Assembly: GCA_902500775.1 (NCBI GenBank)
Contig: CABVRZ010000014.1
Coordinates: 26,764-90,763 of the forward strand
Source of the DNA: an uncultured Nitrospira sp.
GTDB lineage: Bacteria; Nitrospirota; Nitrospiria; Nitrospirales; Nitrospiraceae
DNA: 64,000 nt
Reading direction: 5' to 3'
In this document: positions 29,803 to 38,118 of the stretch, one piece after another
Numbering within the stretch: the stretch's first letter is position 1
Layout of the letters: every line of letters starts with the position of its first letter
Translations under genes and position numbers: made by a program
The notes under the pieces: model-generated
What the model was told of the DNA's origin: nothing
The model's input: only the letters and a program-made list of their open reading frames with translations
Database searches by the model: none

Positions 29803-30213
29803 CTAACAGGGCTGTCCGTTGAACAGACAGGGTTTGTACCGAGACAAATCGAACTCGGTGTTTTCTTGATAGACCCGCTCGTTGCCGTTCACCCCGTCCT
29901 GCTCAGGATCGCTCCACATTGTGTGGTTCCACCAATAGAACAACGGCTGGACTTCTGTTTGGTACACGGGATTGCCGTAGCTGCTGCGCGAATACTCCTG
30001 CACCAGTCGGCCGGTCACATAATCGATCTGACCGTTGCCTTTCAGGGAATAGAGGAGAATGAACAGGCGGGCTTCATGGTCATAGAGTTCATCGATGCGA
30101 GAATTCAGATCAGGTTCCGTAGGAAGTACCTCGCTGCTCCAACCCGCTGAAGAAAGACTCCATAGCAAGAAGCCAAGAACGACCATGAGAGTACGAACAC
30201 GCATGTCCCTCAT
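29803..30213 (-). CDS. Secreted protein of unknown function
   Basis: The 136-residue product has a signal peptide (VRTLMVVLGFLLWSLSSAGWS, cleavage near SAGWSS). The mature part is polar with ELYDHEARLFILLYSLKGNGQIDYVTGRLV and ends CLFNGQPC, where two cysteines may form a disulfide. The VTGRLV-EYSRSSYGNPVYQTE region suggests a compact periplasmic domain. I recognise no family. A second possible start lies three codons in, at 30204. It is framed by hairpin repeats on both sides (29681 and 30309). Confidence 0.6.
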   Translation of the reverse strand: MRDMRVRTLMVVLGFLLWSLSSAGWSSEVLPTEPDLNSRIDELYDHEARLFILLYSLKGNGQIDYVTGRLVQEYSRSSYGNPVYQTEVQPLFYWWNHTMWSDPEQDGVNGNERVYQENTEFDLSRYKPCLFNGQPC

Positions 30214-30308
30214 TCATACACCACGCACTACACTTTGATCTCGCCACCCATCTTTACGAACCGAACTGTGGTCCGTAACCTCGTCCTCCAAATAGCCGGT
30301 ATCACCTA

Positions 30309-30476
30309 CAGGATGTTCAAAAAAGCTTCGGTTCTCACCCGCCCACCCCGTCGTGCCAAGATGCGCCCTTCACCGGCCGAGGCCGCAGCGAGTGAAGAGG
30401 CGAAGCGTACTTTTTCCCGTACGTTGAGCCGCAGAACCAGGCGAGAACGAAGCTGGAGGGTTTTTCCAACATCCTG
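30309..30476. repeat. Dispersed hairpin repeat, copy 2, upstream of mtaB
   Basis: The longest copy (168 bp) starts CAGGATGTTCAAAAA (30309-30323) and ends TTTTTCCAACATCCTG (30461-30476). Its interior holds GGCCGCAGCGAGTGAAG, CGAAGCGTAC and CGTACGTTGA. Extra sequence after the left end (30324-30385) explains the greater length. The element ends 49 bases before mtaB, so it lies in or next to that operon's promoter region. Confidence 0.72.
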
Positions 30477-30524
30477 CGAGCAACCTTGCTGGATCAGGCA
30501 TGACCTCCCTATAATGCCGGTCCT

Positions 30525-31862
30525 ATGGGAACGACCCGTGCCTCTCTACATACGCTCGGCTGCCGGCTGAATCAAGCCGAAACCTCGATCCTGGGAGAAG
30601 GGCTCAGGCGAAAGGGGTTTGAGCTCGTTGAGTTTGGCCAACCGACAGATGTGCTGATCCTCAATACCTGCTCTGTGACGGAAGACGCTGAACGTACCTC
30701 GCGCTACCTGATTCGCAAAACGCTGAGACACTCTCCCCATGCCTTCATCGCCGTGACCGGCTGTTATGCCCAGACAGGAATGGAAACCCTCACGCAACAA
30801 ACCGGGATCGATCTCATTGTCGGCCAGCAGTTTAAACTAGACCTACCGACGTATCTTCCTCCTCCCCACGAGCTTCGTAAACGGCCAGCCGCAGAGGTTC
30901 GCCACACCAAATCGATCTTGCGCGGAGACTTTGATCTGCCCTACTTCGCCGAGCCTGACTCGACCCGTGCTTTACTCAAGATACAGGACGGCTGCAGCGC
31001 GATGTGCAGCTTCTGCATCATTCCGTTCGCGCGGGGACATGAACGTAGCAGGAAGCTGGAAGATATTTTAAGCGAAGTACGGGAGCTGACGGCCGGAGGT
31101 TACAAGGAGGTTGTTCTGACGGGTGTGAATATCGGCCAATACATTCAGCAAGGCCTCGACTTTTGTGCGCTGCTTCGCCGACTCGACCAGATCTCGGATC
31201 TCGAACGAATTCGCATTTCATCGATCGAACCCACGACCGTCAACGAAGAATTGCTGGACCTCCTCGCCTCGTCCAAGAAATTCTGCCCCTATCTGCACAT
31301 TCCGCTGCAAAGCGGAGATGACCAGATCTTGCGAGCCATGCATCGACGACATACAATCAAGGAATACAGCATGCTGGTCGAGAAGGCGCTCGCCAAGATT
31401 CCTGACCTCGGCCTCGGAACAGATCTGATGGTGGGGTTCCCGGGAGAGACGGAAGCCGCATTTCGGAATACAGTAGCCGTCGCGTCAGATCTCCCCTTCT
31501 CCTATCTCCACGTCTTTCCCTACTCCCCTCGACCAGGAACCGCAGCACTGCGATTAAACCAGCAGGTGCCGTCAGCATCGATTAAGAAGCGCACCAATCT
31601 TCTACTGGATCTTGATCGCGCCAAACGACTGACGTTTCATAACAAATACATCGGACAGACCCTGTCGGTCCTTTTTGAGTCCGGCACGAGCGGGGCCTAT
31701 CGAACAGGCACGACACCGAACTTCACAAAAGTGGCGGTCCCTGATTCGGGTGTTCTAGAGAACCAGATCAAGCTGGTCACGATTACTGCCGCAACCGACC
31801 GTTGTGTATTCGGGGACCTGTCACCTCTGCCGACAATAAAACCCTCGCTGGCGCTGCTATGA
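30525..31862 (+). CDS. mtaB: tRNA t6A37 methylthiotransferase MtaB
   Basis: MtaB is a radical-SAM enzyme that adds a methylthio group to t6A at position 37 of tRNAs reading ANN codons. The 445-residue product has the N-terminal UPF0004 domain with cluster cysteines C13 (in TLGCRLNQAE), C49 (in LNTCSVTE) and C80, the radical-SAM CxxxCxxC at C157, C161 and C164 (in DGCSAMCSFCII), and a C-terminal TRAM-like domain. TLGCRLNQ instead of TFGCQMN separates it from MiaB. The product's stop overlaps the start of miaB (ATGA), so the two are translationally coupled. Confidence 0.93.
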   Translation: MGTTRASLHTLGCRLNQAETSILGEGLRRKGFELVEFGQPTDVLILNTCSVTEDAERTSRYLIRKTLRHSPHAFIAVTGCYAQTGMETLTQQTGIDLIVGQQFKLDLPTYLPPPHELRKRPAAEVRHTKSILRGDFDLPYFAEPDSTRALLKIQDGCSAMCSFCIIPFARGHERSRKLEDILSEVRELTAGGYKEVVLTGVNIGQYIQQGLDFCALLRRLDQISDLERIRISSIEPTTVNEELLDLLASSKKFCPYLHIPLQSGDDQILRAMHRRHTIKEYSMLVEKALAKIPDLGLGTDLMVGFPGETEAAFRNTVAVASDLPFSYLHVFPYSPRPGTAALRLNQQVPSASIKKRTNLLLDLDRAKRLTFHNKYIGQTLSVLFESGTSGAYRTGTTPNFTKVAVPDSGVLENQIKLVTITAATDRCVFGDLSPLPTIKPSLALL

Positions 31863-33190
31863 TGATCAAAACCCTCCCTCAGGTTCATATCGAAACATTC
31901 GGCTGCCAAATGAACGAGTCTGATAGTGAACTCGTCCGGTCATTGCTCAAACAGGAAGGGTTTAGCTTCACTGAGGACCGTGAACGGGCGGATGTGGTCC
32001 TCGTCAACACCTGCGCAATCAGAGAGAATGCGCACAAGAAGATTTATGCCCACCTCTCCGAGCTCAAGACGGTCAAAAAACAGCGCCCACTGGTTGTCGG
32101 CGTGCTTGGTTGCATGGCTCAGAATCTTAAAAGCGAGCTCGCTCAAAAGGAACCGCTTATTGACGTCTTAGCCGGACCGGATTCATACCGACAACTCCCG
32201 TCGTTGTTGGCAGCGGCGTTGGAGTCCCAAGAACAAGGGTTTTCCCAGAAAGGGTTTGCGCTCGATCTATCGGAATACGAAACCTATGACGGGATCATGC
32301 CGGACCGCGTCACAGGGGTGAATGCCTGGATCACGGTGATGCGGGGCTGTGATAACTTCTGCTCGTTCTGTGTCGTTCCCTATACGAGGGGACGTGAACG
32401 ATCGCGTGACCCAGAATCCATTCTGCTCGAAGCCCGTGAGGCTTTAGCGCGTAGGTTCAAACAGATCACCCTGCTCGGCCAGAATGTGAATTCCTACCGC
32501 TATGGGGAATGGGACTTTGCCAAGCTCATCAGCGCCATCGCAGACCAGCCAGGCATCGAGCGAGTCCGGTTTACTTCTCCTCACCCCAAGGACTTTCCCC
32601 CGACATTGATCGAGGCCATCGCCACACATCCTAAAATCTGCAAGCACGTTCATCTCCCCCTTCAGTCGGGAAGCGATCGGATCCTCGACATGATGGGGCG
32701 CACCTATACCGGTGCTGAGTACCTATCCTTGGCAGAACGCATCCGAGCCATCATCCCCGATGTTGTCCTGACCACGGACATCATTTGTGGTTTTTGTTCA
32801 GAATCCGATGAGGACTTCCAGGCCACTGTTCGCCTGGTGGAACAGGCTCAGCTCGATTCAGCCTATATCTTCAAGTACTCGGAGCGGAAACATACGATCG
32901 CAGCACGAAAATACGCTGACGATGTTCCAGATCATCTGAAGGGTCAGCGGGTAGCCAAATTGGTCGAGATTCAACGTGCCATCACCGGGGAACGCAACCG
33001 CCGCTACATCGGCAAGACCATGGAGATTTTAGTGGAAGGCGATGCGACCCGCTCATCGAAGCAAGGAATGGGCAAGACCGATGGGAATATCACCGTAGTC
33101 TGGGAGAAGGGCACCGGTCATTCAGAACCAGGCACCCTCATGACCAAACATATTTTTGACGCCTCAGCCGCAACCCTGTACGGGAAATGA
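31859..33190 (+). CDS. miaB: tRNA i6A37 methylthiotransferase MiaB
   Basis: MiaB converts i6A37 to ms2i6A37 in tRNAs that read UNN codons. From ATG at 31859 the product is 443 residues, with cluster cysteines C16 (in ETFGCQMNE), C52 (in VNTCAIRENA) and C85, radical-SAM cysteines C164, C168 and C171 (in RGCDNFCSFCVVPYTRGRE), LGQNVNSY and LQSGSDRIL, and a C-terminal TRAM domain. A second ATG directly follows the first. A longer frame from 31802 would overlap mtaB by 61 bases and is not needed. A rho-independent terminator follows. Confidence 0.95.
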   Translation: MMIKTLPQVHIETFGCQMNESDSELVRSLLKQEGFSFTEDRERADVVLVNTCAIRENAHKKIYAHLSELKTVKKQRPLVVGVLGCMAQNLKSELAQKEPLIDVLAGPDSYRQLPSLLAAALESQEQGFSQKGFALDLSEYETYDGIMPDRVTGVNAWITVMRGCDNFCSFCVVPYTRGRERSRDPESILLEAREALARRFKQITLLGQNVNSYRYGEWDFAKLISAIADQPGIERVRFTSPHPKDFPPTLIEAIATHPKICKHVHLPLQSGSDRILDMMGRTYTGAEYLSLAERIRAIIPDVVLTTDIICGFCSESDEDFQATVRLVEQAQLDSAYIFKYSERKHTIAARKYADDVPDHLKGQRVAKLVEIQRAITGERNRRYIGKTMEILVEGDATRSSKQGMGKTDGNITVVWEKGTGHSEPGTLMTKHIFDASAATLYGK

Positions 33191-33217
33191 CCATCGTACA
33201 TACGTTGCGCCTTCCTG

Positions 33218-33241
33218 AATGAGACACCCGTCTCATTTTTT
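33218..33241 (+). terminator. Intrinsic terminator after miaB
   Basis: AATGAGAC (33218-33225) and GTCTCATT (33230-33237) form an 8-bp stem with an ACCC loop, followed by TTTT. It lies 28 bases after the miaB stop and ends the mtaB-miaB transcript. Confidence 0.85.
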
Positions 33242-33502
33242 GGAACAACTGTGTACACATGCCTGTTCATGGTGAACATTTTTTGACAGTTCCCCTGTCA
33301 TTATTTTCACTATCCGCTGTGGGGTCATCCATTCCCCTCTTCCTATAGATAGTGCCGTCTACCATCGAGTCTCCCTTGTGTGATGCGTCGTCGCCTCCTT
33401 GGCTTTTAAGCATAATCGTTTGATTTTAAAAATAACTTCTCTTTATTTCTTATAGCGTCTCGACGCAGCCAGCTTAGATTCAAACAGCCCCACTCAAAAA
33501 AT
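33242..33502. other. AT-richer spacer, probable promoter region
   Basis: The stretch between the miaB terminator and the structured leader at 33503 is richer in A and T than its surroundings, especially 33410-33465 (runs such as TTGATTTTAAAAATAA). I see no ORF with a ribosome binding site. It probably holds the promoter for the leader and the small membrane protein downstream, but no -35/-10 pair is convincing. Confidence 0.45.
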
Positions 33503-33595
33503 CCCTCGGGCAAGAGACACTCCTACGGAGTAAAGCCTCTAAGGCATGGACCTTGCTGTACTTTCGACGTCCATCCTCTTGCTTACCAGAGGGGG
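33503..33595 (+). promoter_or_regulatory. Candidate structured leader (riboswitch-like) before the 45-codon gene
   Basis: Three stems can form: P1 pairs CCCTC (33503-33507) with GAGGG (33589-33593); hairpin A pairs ACTCC (33519-33523) with GGAGT (33527-33531), and can be extended by AGAG (33513-33516) with CTCT (33537-33540); hairpin B pairs GG-C-ATGGAC (33543-33551) with GTCCAT-CC (33569-33576). An alternative hairpin, CCTCT (33575-33579) with AGAGG (33588-33592), competes with P1 and B. Both alternatives cover the G-rich Shine-Dalgarno (33589-33595) of the following ORF. AAAGCC followed by CTAAGG faintly recalls GEMM (c-di-GMP) riboswitches but does not fit the full consensus. Confidence 0.4.
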
Positions 33596-33607
33596 TTCTG
33601 AACCGTC

Positions 33608-33745
33608 ATGAAACCTGGAGATTCTGAGTCAAAGCCCGGTCCCAGCCAACCCGATTCGCGCATTACGCTCGAAACCATCATTTCTGTCGGGGTCGTTGGT
33701 TGGCTGGCCATAGGAATGGTGCTCATGGGGCTCGGTATTTGGTAG
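33608..33745 (+). CDS. 45-residue single-pass membrane protein
   Basis: This short gene starts at ATG 33608 and ends at TAG 33743-33745. The N-terminal half is polar (MKPGDSESKPGPSQPDSR), and the C-terminal half is one hydrophobic helix (TIISVGVVGWLAIGMVLMGLGIW) that ends the protein. GAGGGGG lies 13 bases upstream and may be controlled by the leader structure. I recognise no family. Such small helices often attach to larger membrane complexes, but there is no evidence here for a partner. The lipoprotein gene begins 78 bases downstream. Confidence 0.6.
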   Translation: MKPGDSESKPGPSQPDSRITLETIISVGVVGWLAIGMVLMGLGIW

Positions 33746-33823
33746 TTCGGCACCAGAGCCGCAAGAACTCAAGGCCGCATCACACACGCTATGAGAACGG
33801 TACACACATGAGGAGACCTTGCT

Positions 33824-34774
33824 ATGTACGCATGTCTTAGTTCCCGTCGCACTCAGTATGCCGGCACCTTTCTGGCTTTCAGTTTGATCCTGACTGGATG
33901 CTCCACGCTTTCGGGAGAATCAAAAATTCTGAAAACCGCGAAAGGATCTGTCCACCTCAAAGAAGTTGCCGATTGGTCGTTTGAAGCGAGCCATCCCGCG
34001 ACAATCGACCAGGGGACTCTCCTCAGTATCGTCAAAGGGGTGATGATCGAGGACGCCCAAAAACCGTCACCCAACATGCCCGCCAGTGGCAGCAAGCCGA
34101 TGAGAGTATTCAGCGATGAAGACGCCGAGTTTCTTGCTCCCCTGCTAGCCCAAGGCTTATCTGAAGCGAAACCGGAGCAGATTGTCGGTTTCAAGGTGTT
34201 TTCATCGGCAGGGTCAGGCGCTGAACCCACAGCGGGCACCCTCTATATGCACAAGGGCTCTCTCTATCTGACTATCGCTCCTTCTCAAGCCAATCGAGGG
34301 ATGCGATTTGCCCTTGCATCTGCCGCTCGAATCGAAAAGTCTCCATCCTTTGTGGCGATGGGGAAAGGGGCCATGACCATGGTGATCGATTACCAGGCGG
34401 TGGCGAAGGCCTCGGTTCCTGGATCGGGCGCCGTGGCCGAAGTATCAAGTATCCACGCCTCAGAAGGAAGCCCGTCAAATGACGACACCGCGCTTCTTGA
34501 CCCTCAAGGAGCCGCCACTCAAGCCAAAACAGAAGCAGACGCACTGCAATTGAGCACCGATGAATTGCTCAACAGAAAACTGGACGAGCTTCAGATGGCG
34601 CGAGAGGCGAACAAGATGAAGGATTCCGAGATCGCGAAGCTGAAGAAAGAAACCACGCGTGTCAAACAGGAACTTCGACAACGGACAGACGAGGTAAAAG
34701 CCTTGAAGGCCAGTAAGGTCTCAGCTCCCTCGGCTCCGAAGAAAAAGGCCGCGCAAGCGCATCGGACACGCTGA
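33824..34774 (+). CDS. Lipoprotein with C-terminal coiled coil
   Basis: The 316-residue product has a lipoprotein signal with lipobox LTGC near residue 26. The first part (about 30-190) is a globular domain of unknown family containing AKGSVHLKEVADWSFEASHP and RVFSDEDAEFLAPLLAQGL. A low-complexity linker follows, then a strong coiled coil (about 245-300, TDELLNRKLDELQMAREANKMKDSEIAKLKKE) and a basic tail KKKAAQAHRTR. The domain order recalls lipoproteins that anchor to or span toward the wall. No enzyme motif is seen. It converges with the exonuclease gene 12 bases away. Confidence 0.7.
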   Translation: MYACLSSRRTQYAGTFLAFSLILTGCSTLSGESKILKTAKGSVHLKEVADWSFEASHPATIDQGTLLSIVKGVMIEDAQKPSPNMPASGSKPMRVFSDEDAEFLAPLLAQGLSEAKPEQIVGFKVFSSAGSGAEPTAGTLYMHKGSLYLTIAPSQANRGMRFALASAARIEKSPSFVAMGKGAMTMVIDYQAVAKASVPGSGAVAEVSSIHASEGSPSNDDTALLDPQGAATQAKTEADALQLSTDELLNRKLDELQMAREANKMKDSEIAKLKKETTRVKQELRQRTDEVKALKASKVSAPSAPKKKAAQAHRTR

Positions 34775-34786
34775 GGGCCAACCGAT

Positions 34787-35503
34787 TCAGACGACGTCGT
34801 ACAACTCCGGCTGCAGCAGCACGACTTCCTTGGACAAGGGCTGGCGAAAATTCATGCGGCAATAACAGGCATAGGTCACATAGGTATCTTGCAGACAATA
34901 CTGTGCCAGCTCGCGTCCCTGCCGCTTCTCCCACATTTCGGCAACCTGCTCCCCACTCCCTGACTTCGTGTCGACTTGTAGTGCCCGTGCCAACACATCC
35001 AGCTTGACCCAGCCTCTCATATCCCAGTTGCTCCAAATAGCCATCGTGTCATAGACCGGCTCGGTCCGGAATTTCGCCAGATTGATCTCGACGCTGGGTT
35101 TGACCTGATTGATGATGGATCGCTTCTTGATGAAGGGGAGATCAAAACCCAGCCCGTTGTGCGTGATGTATAACGTCGGCCTGTCCTGAGCCAGCCTGGC
35201 CCAAAACTGTCGCAGTAGTTCGCGTTCATTCGCCCCATACCAGGCGATGGCACTGCGCGCTTCCATCTGATCTGAAAATTCCAGCAGACCGATGCAGACG
35301 ATGCGACTAAACGTCCCATCGAACGCTGATTTGGCGTACGATTCGTCATCCGCACGGCGTGCCTCCTCCGCCACACCCGCCGTAAAGAGATCATAGCCCG
35401 CTTCCCCAGGAGCAGGGCTATGATCCTCTGATGACTTCCCCACAAGACGAGCCCACTCCTCACGAGACGCTTGGACCGTTTCAATATCGAGTACGACCTT
35501 CAT
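34787..35503 (-). CDS. Predicted 3'-5' exonuclease related to PolB proofreading domain
   Basis: The 238-residue protein is a DEDD-type (RNase H-fold) exonuclease of the PF10108-like group. It shows the Exo I motif VVLDIETV, the Exo II region ITHNGLGFDLPFIKKRS and the Exo III region YCLQDTYVTYACY (D...Y spacing). SRIVCIGLLEF lies between the first two. The ATG at 35501-35503 overlaps the MutT stop by one base (TGATG), with a GTG directly upstream as an alternative. It sits third in a row with mutY and mutT, which suggests a DNA repair or nucleotide-pool role. Substrate is unknown. Confidence 0.85.
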   Translation of the reverse strand: MKVVLDIETVQASREEWARLVGKSSEDHSPAPGEAGYDLFTAGVAEEARRADDESYAKSAFDGTFSRIVCIGLLEFSDQMEARSAIAWYGANERELLRQFWARLAQDRPTLYITHNGLGFDLPFIKKRSIINQVKPSVEINLAKFRTEPVYDTMAIWSNWDMRGWVKLDVLARALQVDTKSGSGEQVAEMWEKRQGRELAQYCLQDTYVTYACYCRMNFRQPLSKEVVLLQPELYDVV

Positions 35504-35904
35504 CACGACACTCCCGACGCTTCACGTTGTAAGGACTGGATCACGGCGTAATCTGCCGGAGGAAACGCAAATTGCGTCAGTTCCTCCGGAAGCACCCATC
35601 GAATTTCGTCACAACCCAGAGGGACCGGCTCTCCCTGTTCGATCGCGCAGTGATAGAAATGAAGCTCCACGATCTTGTCGGAATACTCATGACGAACGAT
35701 TTGATACGGAATGGGAGTATCAATCCGAATGCTGAGCTCCTCCCATAACTCGCGCTGTAAACAGTCCGCAAGTGATTCACCGACCTCCCGCTTACCTCCC
35801 GGAAACTCCCAGAAGCCAGCGAGATGAACACCGGCCTTACGACGTGCGATCAAATAACGACTATTCCGCTTGATCAGGCCAGCGGCTACCTCGATCACCT
35901 GCAT
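35503..35904 (-). CDS. mutT: MutT-type NUDIX hydrolase
   Basis: In 133 residues it carries the NUDIX box GGKREVGESLADCLQRELWEEL, in the form GX5EX7REUXEEX. The start EVAAGLIKRNSRYLIARRKAGVHLAGFWEFPGGK and the later QIVRHEYSDKIVELHFY are typical of 8-oxo-dGTP diphosphatases, which remove oxidised precursors from the nucleotide pool. Its neighbour mutY repairs the A:8-oxoG mispairs that such precursors cause. The gap to mutY is 10 bases and the exonuclease overlaps its stop, so the three form a unit. The substrate is inferred. Confidence 0.87.
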   Translation of the reverse strand: MQVIEVAAGLIKRNSRYLIARRKAGVHLAGFWEFPGGKREVGESLADCLQRELWEELSIRIDTPIPYQIVRHEYSDKIVELHFYHCAIEQGEPVPLGCDEIRWVLPEELTQFAFPPADYAVIQSLQREASGVS

Positions 35905-35914
35905 GCATCCCCTG

Positions 35915-36628
35915 CTACCGTCTCCGATCCATCGGAGTGAATGGATAGGTCCTGCAAAACGACTTCATCGGACAGAGGAGACAATAAGGATCACGTGCCG
36001 TGCAGACCATCGCCCCAAAATCCATAATGGCCTGGTTGAAGTCGTACCCTTTCTTTGGAGGAATCAGAGCTTCCGATAGTTCCCATAACATCGTCTTCTG
36101 CGTTTTGGAGTCTCCTTCAGCAACAAACACTCTGTGTAGGACCCGTATCACGTTTGTGTCCAGGATCGGTGCATCTTCATTGAACGCAAAGGAACGAATC
36201 GCACCGGCGGTATACCGCCCAATCCCTTTGAATGACAGCAACTCCTCCGCATCGCTGGGAAGTTTTCCCCCATACCGCTCCACCGTTTCACAAGCAATCC
36301 CATGCAACCGTTCCGGGCGAATGTTGTACCCCAGTGGATACCACGTCTTCTTCACCTCAGCCACCGGTGCCTCTGCCAAATCCTCAAAGCTCGGATATTG
36401 TTTGAGAAACTCATGATATTTGGGGATCACCCGATCAACCTGTGTCTGTTGCAACATCACCTCGGACACCAGGATGTGATAGGGATCCGATGTTTTTCGC
36501 CAAGGCAAATCACGACCATGCTCCCCGTACCATTTCAAGAGTCGCTGTTGAAACCGACGCTTTGCAGAAAGATCAGGGAGCGTCGCCTTGCGAGGTTTTT
36601 TCTTATTGGAAGAACGTCGACCGGACAT
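35915..36628 (-). CDS. mutY: A/G-specific adenine glycosylase, short form without C-terminal domain
   Basis: MutY removes adenine opposite 8-oxoguanine. The protein has the HhH-GPD fold with the catalytic Glu in VSEVMLQQTQVDRV, helix-hairpin-helix LLSFKGIGRYTAGAIRSFAF, the catalytic Asp in PILDTNVIRV and a four-cysteine iron-sulfur cluster motif CTARDPYCLLCPMKSFC. At 237 residues it lacks the roughly 120-residue C-terminal NUDIX-like domain that normally reads 8-oxoG; the stop comes soon after the cluster. A stand-alone MutT gene lies directly downstream and might compensate. A basic, lysine-rich N-terminal extension (NKKKPRK) is unusual. Confidence 0.88.
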   Translation of the reverse strand: MSGRRSSNKKKPRKATLPDLSAKRRFQQRLLKWYGEHGRDLPWRKTSDPYHILVSEVMLQQTQVDRVIPKYHEFLKQYPSFEDLAEAPVAEVKKTWYPLGYNIRPERLHGIACETVERYGGKLPSDAEELLSFKGIGRYTAGAIRSFAFNEDAPILDTNVIRVLHRVFVAEGDSKTQKTMLWELSEALIPPKKGYDFNQAIMDFGAMVCTARDPYCLLCPMKSFCRTYPFTPMDRRR

Positions 36629-36806
36629 GTGCCGAACCTAAGCTCACACTCGCATAACCAATGGCATTGTAGAAGTCCCTTTCGACAAAAATCAAACCGG
36701 CCGTTCGACCAGTGTTCTGCTGCTCAGCAGTCACAGGCAACAGAGGCCGTCTGTTCAAAGTAACCTGCGCATGGTACGCTTTAAGTACATGTACAGGAGG
36801 GAGGCC

Positions 36807-37289
36807 ATGAACTGGGAAACCTTCCGAAATCGATGGCTCCGAGCTTCGGTCCTCACGGGCAGCTTGGTGTGTATTCTCACTCCATTTCCATCCACCGCAG
36901 AATCCCTTCAAGTACCGTGGGAGTGTTCGAACTATGCGGGCGACGCACAGACCCGCTGCGTGAATGCCTTCATGGAAGCGCAGCAGAAGAAAATCGACGA
37001 GTTAGCAGGGAAACTCCAGGCACAAGAGGGAGCTGTCAGCAAACTCAAGAGCCAGCTCGATCGACAATCGACGGCAACCGCAGACTTGCAGAGACAGCTT
37101 GCTGAACGGCCCACAAGCAGTGTCATTCCATTCTCGTACGGCTATCCTTATAGCTACGCCCTAGCACCGGCCCTTGGATTTGGCCTCGGATTGGGCCGCC
37201 ATTTTGGAGACGCCGGGTTCTACACCCCGCCTTACTACCGCCCCTACTGGGGACACCGGCACTTTGGTTATTGGGGCTACCGCTGGTGA
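36807..37289 (+). CDS. Secreted protein with coiled coil and Tyr/Gly/His-rich tail
   Basis: The start ATG at 36807 follows an excellent AGGAGGGAGG site, whereas the longer frame from 36771 has none. About 160 residues: a signal peptide (about 1-32, ending near STAES), a short domain with CSNYAGDAQTRCVNAFMEAQQ, a coiled coil (KKIDELAGKLQAQEGAVSKLKSQL), and a C-terminal aromatic tail (PYYRPYWGHRHFGYWGYRW). The first part resembles small secreted proteins seen repeatedly in Nitrospira-like genomes. The tail may bind metal or the cell wall; that is a guess. Confidence 0.6.
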   Translation: MNWETFRNRWLRASVLTGSLVCILTPFPSTAESLQVPWECSNYAGDAQTRCVNAFMEAQQKKIDELAGKLQAQEGAVSKLKSQLDRQSTATADLQRQLAERPTSSVIPFSYGYPYSYALAPALGFGLGLGRHFGDAGFYTPPYYRPYWGHRHFGYWGYRW

Positions 37290-37503
37290 TAGCAATGGCC
37301 AACAGCCCCGGGGCACACTCCGTAGATCCTGCTCGCTTCATCACTGTTTAGATCAGGCTTTTCGTTGACAAGATCGCCTTCAGCACATAGCCTGCTCAGT
37401 AGGGCACGATCGAAACTGGTTCATTCCATCCAAACAATGAGACCCACACACGTCTAGGACTCGCGCATCAACAGGCGACGGGACCTATTCAGAGGGACAG
37501 AAG

Positions 37504-37863
37504 ATGGTTGTTCGGAAGTTTCCGCGATTCCCGGTCTCAGCTCCCAGCACGCTGGTACAACGGGATAAATTGCGATACAACGCCGTGGTGAAAGACCTTT
37601 CCCTCAAAGGATGCCGGATGGAAAGTACCCTTCGTCCTTTCACTGGCATGCAGGTCGAACTGTTCCTGCAAGTTGAAGCAGACGCCGACCCAATCCATAT
37701 CAACAAGGCAACGGTTCGATGGTCGGGATCACAAGGTATTGGAGTTGAATTTCTAACGATTGCAGCCCCTGAACAAGAGCGCCTCAAACAAGTCGTGGAG
37801 CACCTCTCCATCACAGCAGGACAAGCCCTTATCGTGCCAAAAGGCGAGTTACCAAAGAAGTGA
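37504..37863 (+). CDS. PilZ-domain protein (candidate c-di-GMP receptor)
   Basis: The 119-residue protein is little more than a PilZ domain, which binds cyclic di-GMP. The two canonical motifs are visible: RKFPRFPV (RxxxR, with spacing shifted by one) near residue 4 and DLSLKGCRMES (D/NxSxxG) near residue 32. The C-terminal part IHINKATVRWSGSQGIGVEFL completes the barrel. It stands alone between a secreted-protein gene and a NUDIX gene on the opposite strand. It could link c-di-GMP to motility or envelope changes; no target is visible. Confidence 0.85.
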   Translation: MVVRKFPRFPVSAPSTLVQRDKLRYNAVVKDLSLKGCRMESTLRPFTGMQVELFLQVEADADPIHINKATVRWSGSQGIGVEFLTIAAPEQERLKQVVEHLSITAGQALIVPKGELPKK

Positions 37864-38118
37864 GTGGTGCTCGTTGACCCACAGCTCATGAGCATCCTCT
37901 CCGCAACTGATATTCTGCACGGTTTTTATCAGACAAGACCTACTCCCCCTGGCAACCGTCTCGTGGATGTACAGACGACGGTGCGAGTGGGGTTACCAGC
38001 CGAGCGGAAGAAAGTGCCAGAATGGTTGGACTAGCTGCAGGAATAAGGGGACTACGACATAAACGTCCGACTGCTCTATCCCATAGAACAGAATATCCAC
38101 GAGGCTTTCCTCAACGGA

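Noticed and set aside
31802..31858. Longer miaB start at 31802
   Set aside because: It would overlap mtaB by 61 bases, and the encoded residues do not resemble any MiaB start. ATG 31859 gives the classic ATGA overlap.
37864..38118. Possible gene fragments after the PilZ gene (frames containing VQTTVRVGLPAERKKVPEWL and INVRLLYPIEQN)
   Set aside because: They look partly protein-like but are in different frames with stops between and I recognise no family. At most a decayed gene.
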